Under the pieces are notes generated by a model. The model made no database searches and was not told the origin of the DNA. It saw only the letters and a list, made by a program, of their open reading frames with translations. From Pseudomonadota bacterium (GTDB lineage Bacteria > Pseudomonadota > Gammaproteobacteria > Burkholderiales > Burkholderiaceae_D): a DNA stretch of 17,665 bases. A program made the translations under genes and the position numbers. Below, piece by piece: positions 1 through 7,513 of the stretch. Positions within the stretch are counted from its first letter, which is position 1. The number at the start of each line of letters is the position of its first letter. The stretch is taken from NCBI GenBank assembly GCA_023422955.1, contig JAFAGG010000040.1, forward strand, positions 1 through 17,665, given 5' to 3'.

Positions 1-257
1 TGCGCCTGCCGAACGCGAACCGCTTACCAGCGGTGAGCCGTGAGGTTGGGATGGGGATGGGTTTAATGTACTGATTGCTTGAACCCATCCCCCCTTGCAG
101 GGCGCGCCCGGGCTTGCAAGCCCGTGCCGTTCCACGAGCAGGCGACATGTCGCCTGAAACCCTCGCTACACCCCTAACCCTCCCCTTGAAGGGGAGGGAA
201 CCCGAGCGCAGAGAGGGAACACAACAGCCGCTCCCCTTCAACATTTTCTTAGCTGCC
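1..257. repeat. Hairpin-rich intergenic region with four inverted repeats
   Basis: No credible gene lies here. Reading along, there are four strong inverted repeats: an 11-bp stem at 53-63/82-92 (GGGGATGGGTT against AACCCATCCCC, 18-nt loop); a perfect 16-bp palindrome at 109-124; a perfect 18-bp palindrome at 139-156; and 10-bp arms around one base at 178-187/189-198 (CCCTCCCCTT, G, AAGGGGAGGG). A weaker 6-bp stem sits at 19-24/29-34. None is followed by a T-run in either direction, so they do not look like simple intrinsic terminators. They lie downstream of the minus-strand gene that ends at 258. Dense short palindromes of this kind are typical of dispersed intergenic repeat families; whether this is one needs a genome-wide copy count. 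Confidence 0.6.
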
Positions 258-962
258 CTAAGTCCGCTGCCGCAGATCGCCGCGCCGTGTCAGGCGACGC
301 TCGGTCGGGTGCGAGAAGATGCGGAATTCGAAATTGCTGATGCCGATAGAGCCCGCCGGGCCGGTGACGAAATCGAAACCGGGCTTGACCGGATACAGGA
401 AACTGTCGAGCAGCATGATATCGGTGCGGCAGGTGGGATTGGCGTTATACACTTGCGGGCGAATTTCCTTCCACGCATCTTCCGTGATCCAGCCGTACAT
501 GAATAGTTGGTTCGGATACAGGCCATTGTCCGCATCCAGATAAGCCTTCTGGTTTTTCGACAGGATGGGATGCGTCGGCGGCTTGTCGCTGACTACCAGG
601 TCCACCCAGCCTTCGCCGACCTCGAAGGATTTTTCATCCTGGTACACCGAGTAGGTCAGTTGCAGGCTCCATTTGCAGTTCAGCTCTATGCGTTTTTCCA
701 GGCAAACCCTGTCTTCCCACACGGATTGCCCGTCGCTGACGGTCAACTGGGTGGCGGTGACGTGGCCGATCAGGGTCGGCTCCATCTTGCGGACGGCGTC
801 GAGATTTTCATGAAGATTCCAGAACAGCCACTTGGTCCGATCTCCTTCCGACATGTCGTCCAGTTCCGCCACCGCCCTGAGCCCATGCGGCTCCAGGTTC
901 TTCATAACTTCGCGGCGCATTTTTTCATTGATGTCTTCAAGCTGGGATTGAGGCTTTTGCAT
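258..962 (-). CDS. Hypothetical protein, 234 aa, family not recognised
   Basis: A soluble-looking protein with no signal peptide or membrane segment that I can see. I chose the ATG at 962 because AGGAAGA (plus positions 969-975) sits six bases upstream; a start at 1001 would add 13 residues but lacks a ribosome binding site. The N-terminal third is charged and helical (region LEDINEKMRREVMKNLEP), followed by a stretch rich in Trp, Tyr and alternating hydrophobic residues that suggests a beta-rich fold (around WEDRVCLEKRIELNCKWSL). The C-terminus is basic. I cannot assign a function. It is divergent from the sensor kinase at 1361, with 398 bp between them. Confidence refers to this being a real gene: good ribosome site, normal composition, and the opposite-strand frames are much poorer. 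Confidence 0.75.
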   Translation of the reverse strand: MQKPQSQLEDINEKMRREVMKNLEPHGLRAVAELDDMSEGDRTKWLFWNLHENLDAVRKMEPTLIGHVTATQLTVSDGQSVWEDRVCLEKRIELNCKWSLQLTYSVYQDEKSFEVGEGWVDLVVSDKPPTHPILSKNQKAYLDADNGLYPNQLFMYGWITEDAWKEIRPQVYNANPTCRTDIMLLDSFLYPVKPGFDFVTGPAGSIGISNFEFRIFSHPTERRLTRRGDLRQRT

Positions 963-1360
963 GTAATGTCTTCCTGGATGAGTCTGGGCGAAATCCGCCA
1001 TTTACGTTTGCCGGAACACCATTCCTGCCGTGTCGGCATGTCGGACGGCGGCCTGCAGGCAATGATTCATATTAAGAAGCACCTTGCGTGGCGCGTTTGG
1101 GTTGGGTCAAACAGGAGCCTGCCTGAGATTCTCCTATCCCAAAAAGAACAAGTTGGACTAGCAAAATAAGCGGGATATCCCGCGATCTGCGAAGAAAGCA
1201 GGAAAAGCCTCGTTTTGCTCAACTGCATATTCCTGTTCAAGGTTTTTCAATACGCTGCCACAGTGAAGCAAAAATTCCTTTGGAAATTTCAAACAGGTAA
1301 AGGCATCTGTTACCATCGCGCCTGTTGCTGCAACGAAATACAGCGATCTCCCTTTACTCC
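963..1360. other. Divergent intergenic region upstream of the sensor kinase
   Basis: This 398-bp gap separates two divergent genes and must hold both promoters. It is more AT-rich than its neighbours, especially from about 1130 to 1320. The only clear structure is a perfect 14-bp palindrome at 1170-1183 (GCGGGATATCCCGC), which could be an operator. I could not pick a convincing -35/-10 pair. No RNA gene is apparent. Confidence 0.5.
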
Positions 1361-4300
1361 ATGCGCCTGCTCCGACATGTCCTAGCTTATTGTCATGCCA
1401 CCGGGCTGTTATGGCTGCTGTGCCTGGGCGTCAGCCAGGCCGGCGTGCTGGCGATTCCCGACACCTCCGCTTCCCGCGCCATCAACCTGACTTCCTACTG
1501 GTCGGTGCTGGATACCGCCTCGCCCGATCTCGCCATAGAAGAAGTCAGCGGCGCTGCATTCGCCGATGCCTTTCAGCGCGCCGACTTCAGACATGAAGCC
1601 CTCAGCCTGGGCCTGCGTGCCAGCCCGGCCTGGCTGAAACTTCAGATAAGCAATGGCAGCAAGCGCGATCTGGAACGTTATCTGGAAATCGGCTTTCCGC
1701 ATATCGATGCGCTGGAACTGTATCAACCGGAAGGTGCGGGCTTTCAGAAAGTCGCCACCGGACGCGAAGCGGAGTTTGCCGACCGGCCGTTTCATCACCG
1801 GCATTTCGTTTTTCCGCTGACGCTGGAAGCCGGATCGGAAAAAACCTATTACCTGCGCATCCATTCGGAAGGGCCGCTCTACCTCCCCGCCCGGCTGTGG
1901 AAACCCGATCACTTCATCGAGCATTCGCATGCCCAGTACATGGCGCAGGCTTTGTATTTCGGCATGCTGCTGGCGCTCGGCCTGTACAAGCTGCTCCTGT
2001 TCTTTTCGCTCAGGGACAAGGCTTACCTGCATTACGTGCTGGTGGTCGCAACGACGGTGCTGGCCTTGCTGGCTTACGGCGGCATCGGCTACCAGTTCCT
2101 GTGGCCACAAGCCGGGCAATGGTCCAAGGTGGCCAACATGGCGGCTTTTTCCCTGGCCTGCATGGCCTTGCTCTCCCTCGAACGACATTTGCTTCGCACG
2201 CCCAAAACCGCGCCGCTGCTGGACAAGGCCATGCAGGCGATGATCGTCCTGAACGCCGTGCAGATTATCGGACTTGCCTGGTCTTATTCCCATTTCCTGC
2301 TGCCCGGCGCAGTGATGTATCTGTCCAGCCTGGGACTGATCCTGGTCGTTGCGGCAAGAAGTTTTATCAAGCGGCAGTCCGGCGCAGGCTATCTGCTGCT
2401 GGCCATGGGCTTTCAGCTGTGCATCGCGATCCTGATGACGCTGAGTATTTTCGGCGCCGATCTGCCCAGCTTCATCGCCCTGTATGGCTTGCAGGCAGGC
2501 TCCGCATTCATGCTGCTGCTGTTGTCGATGATGCTTGCGGCGCGCTTTCAGCAGGAACGCCGCGAGAAGGAAGTCGCCCAGCAAAAACTGGTGGAAGGAT
2601 TGAAGCGCTCCGAGCAATTGCTGGAACAGCATGTCGCCTCGCGCACGTCTGAGCTGGTGCGCAGCAACCGCTCCCTGCAGGAACACCAGCAGGCGCTGGC
2701 GATTGCCAAGCAAGTGGCGGAAGAAGCATCGCGCATGAAATCGCAATTCCTGGCCAACGTCAGCCATGAAATCCGCACGCCCATGAATGCCGTGATCGGC
2801 ATGGCGCACCTGGCCTTGCGCACCGAACTGACGGCGCAGCAGCGCGACTATATCGACAAAATCCATCGCTCGGCCGTGGCGCTGCTGGGCATCATGAATG
2901 ACATCCTCGACTTCTCCAAGATCGAGGCCGGCAAGATGATGCTGGAGCGCACCGTCTTCTCGCTGTCCGATGTGATCAATCACGTCAACAATGTCACGGG
3001 ACAGATGGCAACCGAGAAGGAACTGGAATACCTGATCGACATCGCGCCCGATGTGCCGCGCCGCATGATAGGCGATCCCTTGCGGCTCGGGCAGGTCCTG
3101 ATCAACCTGGTTAGCAATGCCTTGAAGTTCACGCAGCATGGCGAGGTTCATCTGAGCTGCCGCGTGATCGGCAGCGATGCAGACAGCGTCAAGCTGCAGT
3201 TCGAAGTGCGCGATACCGGCATAGGCATGAGCGCCGAGCAGCAGAAGCGGCTGTTCCAGTCTTTCACGCAGGCCGACAGCTCGATCAGCCGCAAGTATGG
3301 TGGCACCGGCCTGGGGCTTTCCATCAGCAAGCGCCTGGTGGAAATGATGGGCGGCAGCATCATGGTCAGCAGCATGCCCCGCGCCGGTTCCACTTTCAGT
3401 TTTACGCTGCGCTGCGGCGTGGTGCGCGATGGCGAAGAGACGGCGATTCGCCTGCCGCCCGAACTCTGCGCGCAGCGCATGCTGGTGGTGGACGACAATC
3501 CTGTCGCGCTCAAAATCATGAAGGACATGCTGGAGAGCTTCGGACTGAGGCCCGACACCGCGCGCAGCGGAACGGCGGCACTGGAAGCGATCCTGCGTGC
3601 CGACAGCCATATGCCCTATGACCTGGTGCTGAGCGACTTGCGCATGCCGGGCATGGATGGCATCGCACTCATGCAGGAGCTCGAACGCTCTCCGCTGTCG
3701 CGCCAGCCCAGGGGCATCCTGGTGACATCCGCCCGCAAGGAAGAAACGATTTCCCTGTCGGGTTATGCCAGCCTATCGGCGATTTTGCATAAGCCTCTTC
3801 ATGCCTCGCAACTGCTGGATTGCCTGCTCGGCACCGTCATGCCGGACGACGTGGCGATGCATCATCCGGCCGTGCTGCAGGCACACGCCTTGCCGCGTTT
3901 CGACGGGCATCGCATCTTGCTGGTGGAAGACAATGAAATCAATCAGCAGATCACGCATGAAATGCTGGCCGCCACCGGCTTGCGGGTCGATATCGCGAAC
4001 AACGGACGCGAAGCATTGGAAATGCTGTTCGGCGCTGACGAGCATACTTATGACCTGGTACTCATGGATATACAGATGCCGGAACTGGGCGGTCACGCGA
4101 CCGCGCAACGCATCCGCGCCGCCGATCAGTTCAGCCAGCTTCCCATCCTTGCGCTGACGGCACATGCAACGCTGGAAGAGCGCGAACTATGCCTGCGCTC
4201 CGGCATGCAGGATCATCTGTCCAAGCCGCTGCATCCCGATCAGCTGTATCACCAGGTAGGCCGCTGGCTCAAATCGGACAACGCAGCAACCGGCGCCCAT

Positions 4301-4699
4301 GACGAGGCAGCCGCACAAACCGCAGCCCTCGCAGCATCGGTGCGCGACGAACATGATGCACAGGCTCTTCCCGGATTCGATATTGAAGGAACGCTGGAAA
4401 GACTGGGCGGAGATCGTGCCTTGCATCGACAAGTGCTGGAGATGATGCTGCCCCTGCTGCGCAATGCGCTGGAGCAGATCGACAGCGCTGCACGTCATGA
4501 CGATCAGGATGCGATTCGGGCGGTGGTTCACAATATTGCCGGCATGGCCGCCAATGTCGGTGCGGTAGCGCTGGCAAATGCCGCAACCACCCTGGAATCC
4601 GCGCTCAACAGGCAGGAAGCATCGGACGCCGATATCGCGGCTTTCTGCGGCATCGTGCATCAAACCATGCAGACGCTAGAACGGCACCTCGCAGCCTAG
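1361..4699 (+). CDS. Membrane hybrid sensor histidine kinase (7TMR-DISM, HisKA, HATPase, two REC, Hpt)
   Basis: An inner-membrane phosphorelay kinase of 1112 aa. I chose ATG 1361 over an in-frame TTG at 1325 because it opens a signal peptide (MRLLRHVLAYCH... ending near residue 30). Residues about 40-170 match a 7TMR-DISMED2 periplasmic domain and about 195-395 give seven hydrophobic helices (7TMR-DISM_7TM). A coiled coil (about 395-455) leads to HisKA with phospho-acceptor His469 in SHEIRTP. The HATPase has an N-box (INLVSNALKFT, near 580), DTGIGM and GGTGLGLS. Two receivers follow, with phospho-acceptors Asp759 (LVLSDLRMPGMDG) and Asp903 (LVLMDIQMPELGG). The C-terminal Hpt domain has His1057 in VHNIAG, where the usual HxxKG lysine is Ala. 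The order resembles BarA-type kinases. No output response regulator is nearby, so the partner and signal are unknown; DISM domains are often thought to bind carbohydrates. Confidence 0.93.
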   Translation: MRLLRHVLAYCHATGLLWLLCLGVSQAGVLAIPDTSASRAINLTSYWSVLDTASPDLAIEEVSGAAFADAFQRADFRHEALSLGLRASPAWLKLQISNGSKRDLERYLEIGFPHIDALELYQPEGAGFQKVATGREAEFADRPFHHRHFVFPLTLEAGSEKTYYLRIHSEGPLYLPARLWKPDHFIEHSHAQYMAQALYFGMLLALGLYKLLLFFSLRDKAYLHYVLVVATTVLALLAYGGIGYQFLWPQAGQWSKVANMAAFSLACMALLSLERHLLRTPKTAPLLDKAMQAMIVLNAVQIIGLAWSYSHFLLPGAVMYLSSLGLILVVAARSFIKRQSGAGYLLLAMGFQLCIAILMTLSIFGADLPSFIALYGLQAGSAFMLLLLSMMLAARFQQERREKEVAQQKLVEGLKRSEQLLEQHVASRTSELVRSNRSLQEHQQALAIAKQVAEEASRMKSQFLANVSHEIRTPMNAVIGMAHLALRTELTAQQRDYIDKIHRSAVALLGIMNDILDFSKIEAGKMMLERTVFSLSDVINHVNNVTGQMATEKELEYLIDIAPDVPRRMIGDPLRLGQVLINLVSNALKFTQHGEVHLSCRVIGSDADSVKLQFEVRDTGIGMSAEQQKRLFQSFTQADSSISRKYGGTGLGLSISKRLVEMMGGSIMVSSMPRAGSTFSFTLRCGVVRDGEETAIRLPPELCAQRMLVVDDNPVALKIMKDMLESFGLRPDTARSGTAALEAILRADSHMPYDLVLSDLRMPGMDGIALMQELERSPLSRQPRGILVTSARKEETISLSGYASLSAILHKPLHASQLLDCLLGTVMPDDVAMHHPAVLQAHALPRFDGHRILLVEDNEINQQITHEMLAATGLRVDIANNGREALEMLFGADEHTYDLVLMDIQMPELGGHATAQRIRAADQFSQLPILALTAHATLEERELCLRSGMQDHLSKPLHPDQLYHQVGRWLKSDNAATGAHDEAAAQTAALAASVRDEHDAQALPGFDIEGTLERLGGDRALHRQVLEMMLPLLRNALEQIDSAARHDDQDAIRAVVHNIAGMAANVGAVALANAATTLESALNRQEASDADIAAFCGIVHQTMQTLERHLAA

Positions 4700-4995
4700 A
4701 CTTCCCGCATCGCTACGCAGCAAGCCCTTGATTTTTAAAGAGAAGCATCCGAGTTCGCACAGGCCTTGTGCAAAGTAAGCGCTCTCTTCAAGGCAATTGC
4801 CCGCGGTCAAATCCCTTACCTGAACTTTCCGTATGCTTTGCTTACCAGATCGCTCTTCACTGAAGGGCGCCGACAAAGGAAGCATCGGGTACAGCTCAGC
4901 ATACGACGATTCAATATACGGCAATGCCGCGAACGGCCGGCAGTACGCAGCCTCACCGTCAAGCCGATCGCCCGGCATGGCTACAGGACAGGCGG
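4700..4995. other. Intergenic region between kinase and GNAT-like gene
   Basis: A gap of 296 bp with no convincing gene. It has a 5-bp stem around 4756-4770 (GCACA, GGCCT, TGTGC) but no terminator-like hairpin with a T-run after the kinase. Small open frames on both strands lack ribosome sites and recognisable sequence. The downstream gene probably has its own promoter here, but I could not define it. Confidence 0.4.
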
Positions 4996-6168
4996 ATGAC
5001 ACAAGGTGCTAACACTTCTACTCTTGCATTGACCGATTGCGGCAAGCCGGCTGCGGATCAGGCCTGCTTACGTTCCACGCAACTCTACAAAGGCAGGGTG
5101 CCGGAATTCGCTCAGGCGCTCTGGCTTGCGCTGCAACGCAGGCCTGACTCGCTGGATGGCGATCCGCTGCAGCCGCGCAGCTCGCGAGATATTTATACCT
5201 ATGCAGTCCTGGAAGATGGGCGGCCGCTGGTAGTGTTCTTCTTCCAGCTAACCCGGAATAAGGCGCGGGTACTGAACCAGGCCGCGCAGGCATCCGGGGC
5301 CGAGCTGCAGCAATTCAGCCGTTACCTTTTCCAGCACTTTCCGTCCGTGCGCCGCATCTCTTTTTTTTCACAGCAGCGCTACATACAAATCCAGGGAAAG
5401 AAGCGCTTGCATAAAAACGCTGAGCGGCTTTTGCTGCCGCCCGAGCTCACGGTGCGCATGGAAGAAGCCCTGCGCTTCAGTCGTCACAACGTGAAGTATT
5501 TCCTGCAGCGCTTAAAGCAGGACCATCCGGATTTCAAAATCGAAGTCCATGCCAACACCGCTGACACGGCCTTGCAATGTCGCGCCTTATTGCAATTGAA
5601 TCGCCCTCAGCTCGCCCATAAAAGCGCTGCGCAAATGCCGCTCGATGAAGCCGGCGAAAATCTCGTGCGCGCGGCGCAGGAAGCGGGCTGGGTGTGCGTG
5701 CTGAAAATCGGCGGCCGCATCGCGGCAGGGGCGATCTGCCTGCGCAGCGGCAGGGATAGCCAGTTGCATTTCCTGGCACAGGATCCGCGCCTGCAGGCTT
5801 ATGGGCTGGGCATGCTGTGCTGTTATTTCACGGCCTGCGAGCATATCGATAGGCAGCGCGGCAAAGCTGGCGCCACCATCATCAGGCCGCGTGCTGTGCA
5901 TGCACTGAGGGTGCGGCAAGAATGCATGCCGGTGCTGAGCTTGCACCGGCCGCATGCATCGTGGCTGGTGCGTTGCGACCATGCGTTATATACCGTAGCC
6001 ATCCATCACTGGCGGCGCACGATGCAGTTGCGCGACGACTGCCTGCAGCTTGGCCAGGCGCTGGTGCGTTTAGTCGCGGCCTGGAGACTGGGCTATCAGA
6101 TGATGAAGAAGCGCCTCGCTTCGCTCTGGCGCCTGCCTGCCCTGCCCGCTTTTCTGCGCAGTCATTGA
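4996..6168 (+). CDS. GNAT-superfamily acyltransferase-like protein, BioF2/CelD-like
   Basis: A protein of about 390 aa, cytoplasmic as far as I can see. Start uncertain: ATG 4996 has a purine-rich AGGACAGGCGG directly upstream; ATG 4924 would add 24 residues but has no ribosome site. The middle (roughly residues 150-310) has the layout of the Acetyltransf_6 (BioF2-like) GNAT family: a basic SRHNVKYFLQRLKQ helix, a helix with LLQLNRP, then the strand pair WVCVLKIGGRIAAGAICLRSG and a helix beginning YGLGMLCCYFTACEHI. Members found beside polysaccharide genes (CelD/BcsL type) are thought to acylate sugars or peptides, but no such cluster is present here. The C-terminal 80 residues are Arg-rich and atypical for the family. 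It is convergent with the regulator at 6188 with 19 bp between the stop codons. Substrate unknown. Confidence 0.65.
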   Translation: MTQGANTSTLALTDCGKPAADQACLRSTQLYKGRVPEFAQALWLALQRRPDSLDGDPLQPRSSRDIYTYAVLEDGRPLVVFFFQLTRNKARVLNQAAQASGAELQQFSRYLFQHFPSVRRISFFSQQRYIQIQGKKRLHKNAERLLLPPELTVRMEEALRFSRHNVKYFLQRLKQDHPDFKIEVHANTADTALQCRALLQLNRPQLAHKSAAQMPLDEAGENLVRAAQEAGWVCVLKIGGRIAAGAICLRSGRDSQLHFLAQDPRLQAYGLGMLCCYFTACEHIDRQRGKAGATIIRPRAVHALRVRQECMPVLSLHRPHASWLVRCDHALYTVAIHHWRRTMQLRDDCLQLGQALVRLVAAWRLGYQMMKKRLASLWRLPALPAFLRSH

Positions 6169-6187
6169 GGCGAACACGATTGCCGCT

Positions 6188-7270
6188 TCATGTCGCGAAG
6201 GCTTCATCGATTTCCATGATGAGACCGGTCTTGCTGCCGTCGTAACCCGACAGCTCGGACAACAGGCGCCGGAATTCCTCGCCTTGCAGCATGCCGACAA
6301 TTTCCTTCAGCGGACCTTGATTCATGGCTTGCCTGTCGGCGGCAAAAAAATAACGCTCGCGTATCAGCGGCACGAAATCCAGGCCGAAACGCTTGGCCGC
6401 CGTTTCCACCCCGACTCCGACATCAGCCATGCCGCTGGCGATAAAAGCGGCCACGGCGGCATGGGTGAATTCAGCGCTTTCGTAGCCGCGTATCGATGAA
6501 GTGGGAATGCCTTCCTTTTCCAGCATCAGTTCCAGCAGCAGGCGCGTGCCCGAGCCCGGCTGGCGGTTGACGAAATGCACGCCGGGTTTTTGCAGGTCGG
6601 CGAGCGTATGAATATGCTTGGGATTGCCGGGTGCCAGGAAAAAACCCTGCGTGCGCACCGCCAGATGAATCAGCACATGCTGCTCGGCATTCAGCCACTT
6701 GGCATAGCGCTTGTATGCCTGGGTTTCAAATTCCCCCAGCGGCACATGAAAGCCGGCCAGATCGCATTCGCGCCGCGCCAGCGCCGCCACCGCTTCCGTG
6801 CTGTTGCGATAGCGCAGCTCCACCGGCAGGTTGGCGGCATTGAGGTGATCCAGCAGGGTCGCCACTGCAAAACCGTGCGTCGCATCTATGCGCAGCGCGG
6901 AACGGGAACCCAGCACGGTCTTGTCCAGCTCCGCTTCCAGTTCGGAAGCCAGGCTTTGCAAGGTCGGCGAAAGACGGGCGCTGATGCGCTTGTCGGCCCA
7001 CAGCAGGGTTTCAGCCAAAGGACTCAGGCGCGTGCCCTTGCCCGGCCGCTTGATTAGCAATTTGGCATTAAAGAGTTGCTCCGCCGCCATCAATTGCCCC
7101 CAGACATGCCGATACGACAAGCCGCTGGCCTTGACGGCAGCGGCAATGGAGCCGGATGACTGGATAGCCGCCAGCAGACTCAATAGCAACTCCGTATCCA
7201 GCGCAGGGCCGGGTTTTGCCGCTACCGTCCGGCTGATTTTCCAGTGCGGATTTATGGAAACCTTAAACAT
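6188..7270 (-). CDS. Transcriptional regulator: ModE-like winged helix plus PBP-like ligand domain
   Basis: A 360-aa regulator starting at ATG 7270. Residues about 25-95 form a ModE/LysR-type winged helix: LLSLLAAIQSSGSIAAAVKASGLSYRHVWGQL, followed by a wing region KRPGKGTRLSPLAETLL. Residues about 123-350 match the periplasmic-binding-like domain found in molybdate/tungstate-linked regulators and at the end of some MoeA proteins, with the signature RQPGSGTR (236-243) and GYDGSKTG near the C-terminus. It is encoded divergently from the formate dehydrogenase operon, 243 bp away, so it probably controls that operon and perhaps itself. The enzyme needs Mo or W in a bis-pterin cofactor, which makes an oxyanion or cofactor-pathway ligand attractive, but this is inference. 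It is not a plain LysR protein: the ligand domain signature differs. Domain assignment is firm, ligand is not. Confidence 0.85.
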   Translation of the reverse strand: MFKVSINPHWKISRTVAAKPGPALDTELLLSLLAAIQSSGSIAAAVKASGLSYRHVWGQLMAAEQLFNAKLLIKRPGKGTRLSPLAETLLWADKRISARLSPTLQSLASELEAELDKTVLGSRSALRIDATHGFAVATLLDHLNAANLPVELRYRNSTEAVAALARRECDLAGFHVPLGEFETQAYKRYAKWLNAEQHVLIHLAVRTQGFFLAPGNPKHIHTLADLQKPGVHFVNRQPGSGTRLLLELMLEKEGIPTSSIRGYESAEFTHAAVAAFIASGMADVGVGVETAAKRFGLDFVPLIRERYFFAADRQAMNQGPLKEIVGMLQGEEFRRLLSELSGYDGSKTGLIMEIDEAFAT

Positions 7271-7278
7271 TCTGCACT

Positions 7279-7301
7279 CATTTATGTACGCATTTATGTA
7301 C
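7279..7301. repeat. Tandem 11-bp direct repeat, candidate operator
   Basis: CATTTATGTAC occurs twice, at 7279-7289 and 7291-7301, a period of 12 bp (roughly one helical turn). It lies 8 bp upstream of the regulator start codon, so a bound protein would block the regulator's own transcription. Each copy contains TATGT, which recurs elsewhere in this region. Confidence 0.6.
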
Positions 7302-7363
7302 TATATTACATATTTAGACCGCCACTTTACTCCTATACATACCCACTATCAACCTCATAAGCC

Positions 7364-7374
7364 TATGTCACATA
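7364..7374. promoter_or_regulatory. TATGT-N-ACATA inverted repeat, candidate operator
   Basis: A perfect 5-bp inverted repeat with one central base (TATGT C ACATA). The half-site is the same as in the tandem repeat at 7279-7301. It sits near the middle of the divergent control region, a natural place for a shared operator. The assignment to the adjacent ModE-like regulator is inference. Confidence 0.4.
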
Positions 7375-7407
7375 AAACATATATGGTAGAATTTTCCGCC
7401 ATAGGTG

Positions 7408-7423
7408 TTGGTGACATAACCAA
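7408..7423. promoter_or_regulatory. TTGGT-N6-ACCAA inverted repeat
   Basis: A perfect 5-bp inverted repeat with a 6-bp spacer (GACATA), overlapping the candidate -35 element of the formate dehydrogenase promoter. Its place suggests a control site for the plus-strand operon. It differs in sequence from the TATGT/ACATA half-sites, so a second regulator is possible. Confidence 0.35.
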
Positions 7424-7462
7424 TGACCGACTTAATAATTCCTCCCCGGCATCGGCTGCCTC

Positions 7463-7489
7463 TTTGTAAAGCACCGTGCCTTTTACAAA
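7463..7489 (+). promoter_or_regulatory. TTTGTAAA...TTTACAAA inverted repeat upstream of formate dehydrogenase
   Basis: Perfect 8-bp arms at 7463-7470 and 7482-7489. The 11-bp spacer itself contains GCAC-C-GTGC, so the transcript could fold into a long stem with a 2-nt bulge. It ends 24 bp before the start codon of the beta subunit. It may be a protein-binding palindrome or an mRNA leader hairpin; there is no T-run after it that would mark a terminator. Confidence 0.5.
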
Positions 7490-7513
7490 TTTGACAGAGA
7501 AGAGATCTCGCAA

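Larger units (their letters stand above)
7271..7513. promoter_or_regulatory. Divergent regulator/formate dehydrogenase control region
   Basis: A 243-bp stretch, far more AT-rich than the flanking genes. It contains a tandem direct repeat next to the regulator start, a scatter of TATGT/ACATA half-sites (around 7283, 7295, 7306, 7334, 7364 and 7378), and two longer inverted repeats closer to the dehydrogenase start; these are listed separately. A possible promoter for the dehydrogenase is TTGGTG at 7408-7413 with TTAATA at 7432-7437 (18-bp spacer), a poor match at -35. The bases before ATG 7514 (AGAGAAGAG, from about 7496) provide a weak ribosome site. Confidence 0.65.

Noticed and set aside
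75..506. Plus-strand open frame of 143 codons
   Set aside because: Translates the palindrome array and then the antisense of the minus-strand gene ending at 258; composition is not protein-like.
507..1169. Plus-strand open frame of 220 codons
   Set aside because: Mostly antisense to the better-supported minus-strand gene at 258-962, which has a good ribosome site; no recognisable motif.
1409..3610. Minus-strand open frame of 733 codons opposite the sensor kinase
   Set aside because: Same cause: exact antisense phase to a gene with strong codon bias; no ribosome site or recognisable domain.
4676..5002. Minus-strand open frame of 108 codons between kinase and GNAT gene
   Set aside because: Overlaps the kinase end, lacks a ribosome site and has no recognisable content.
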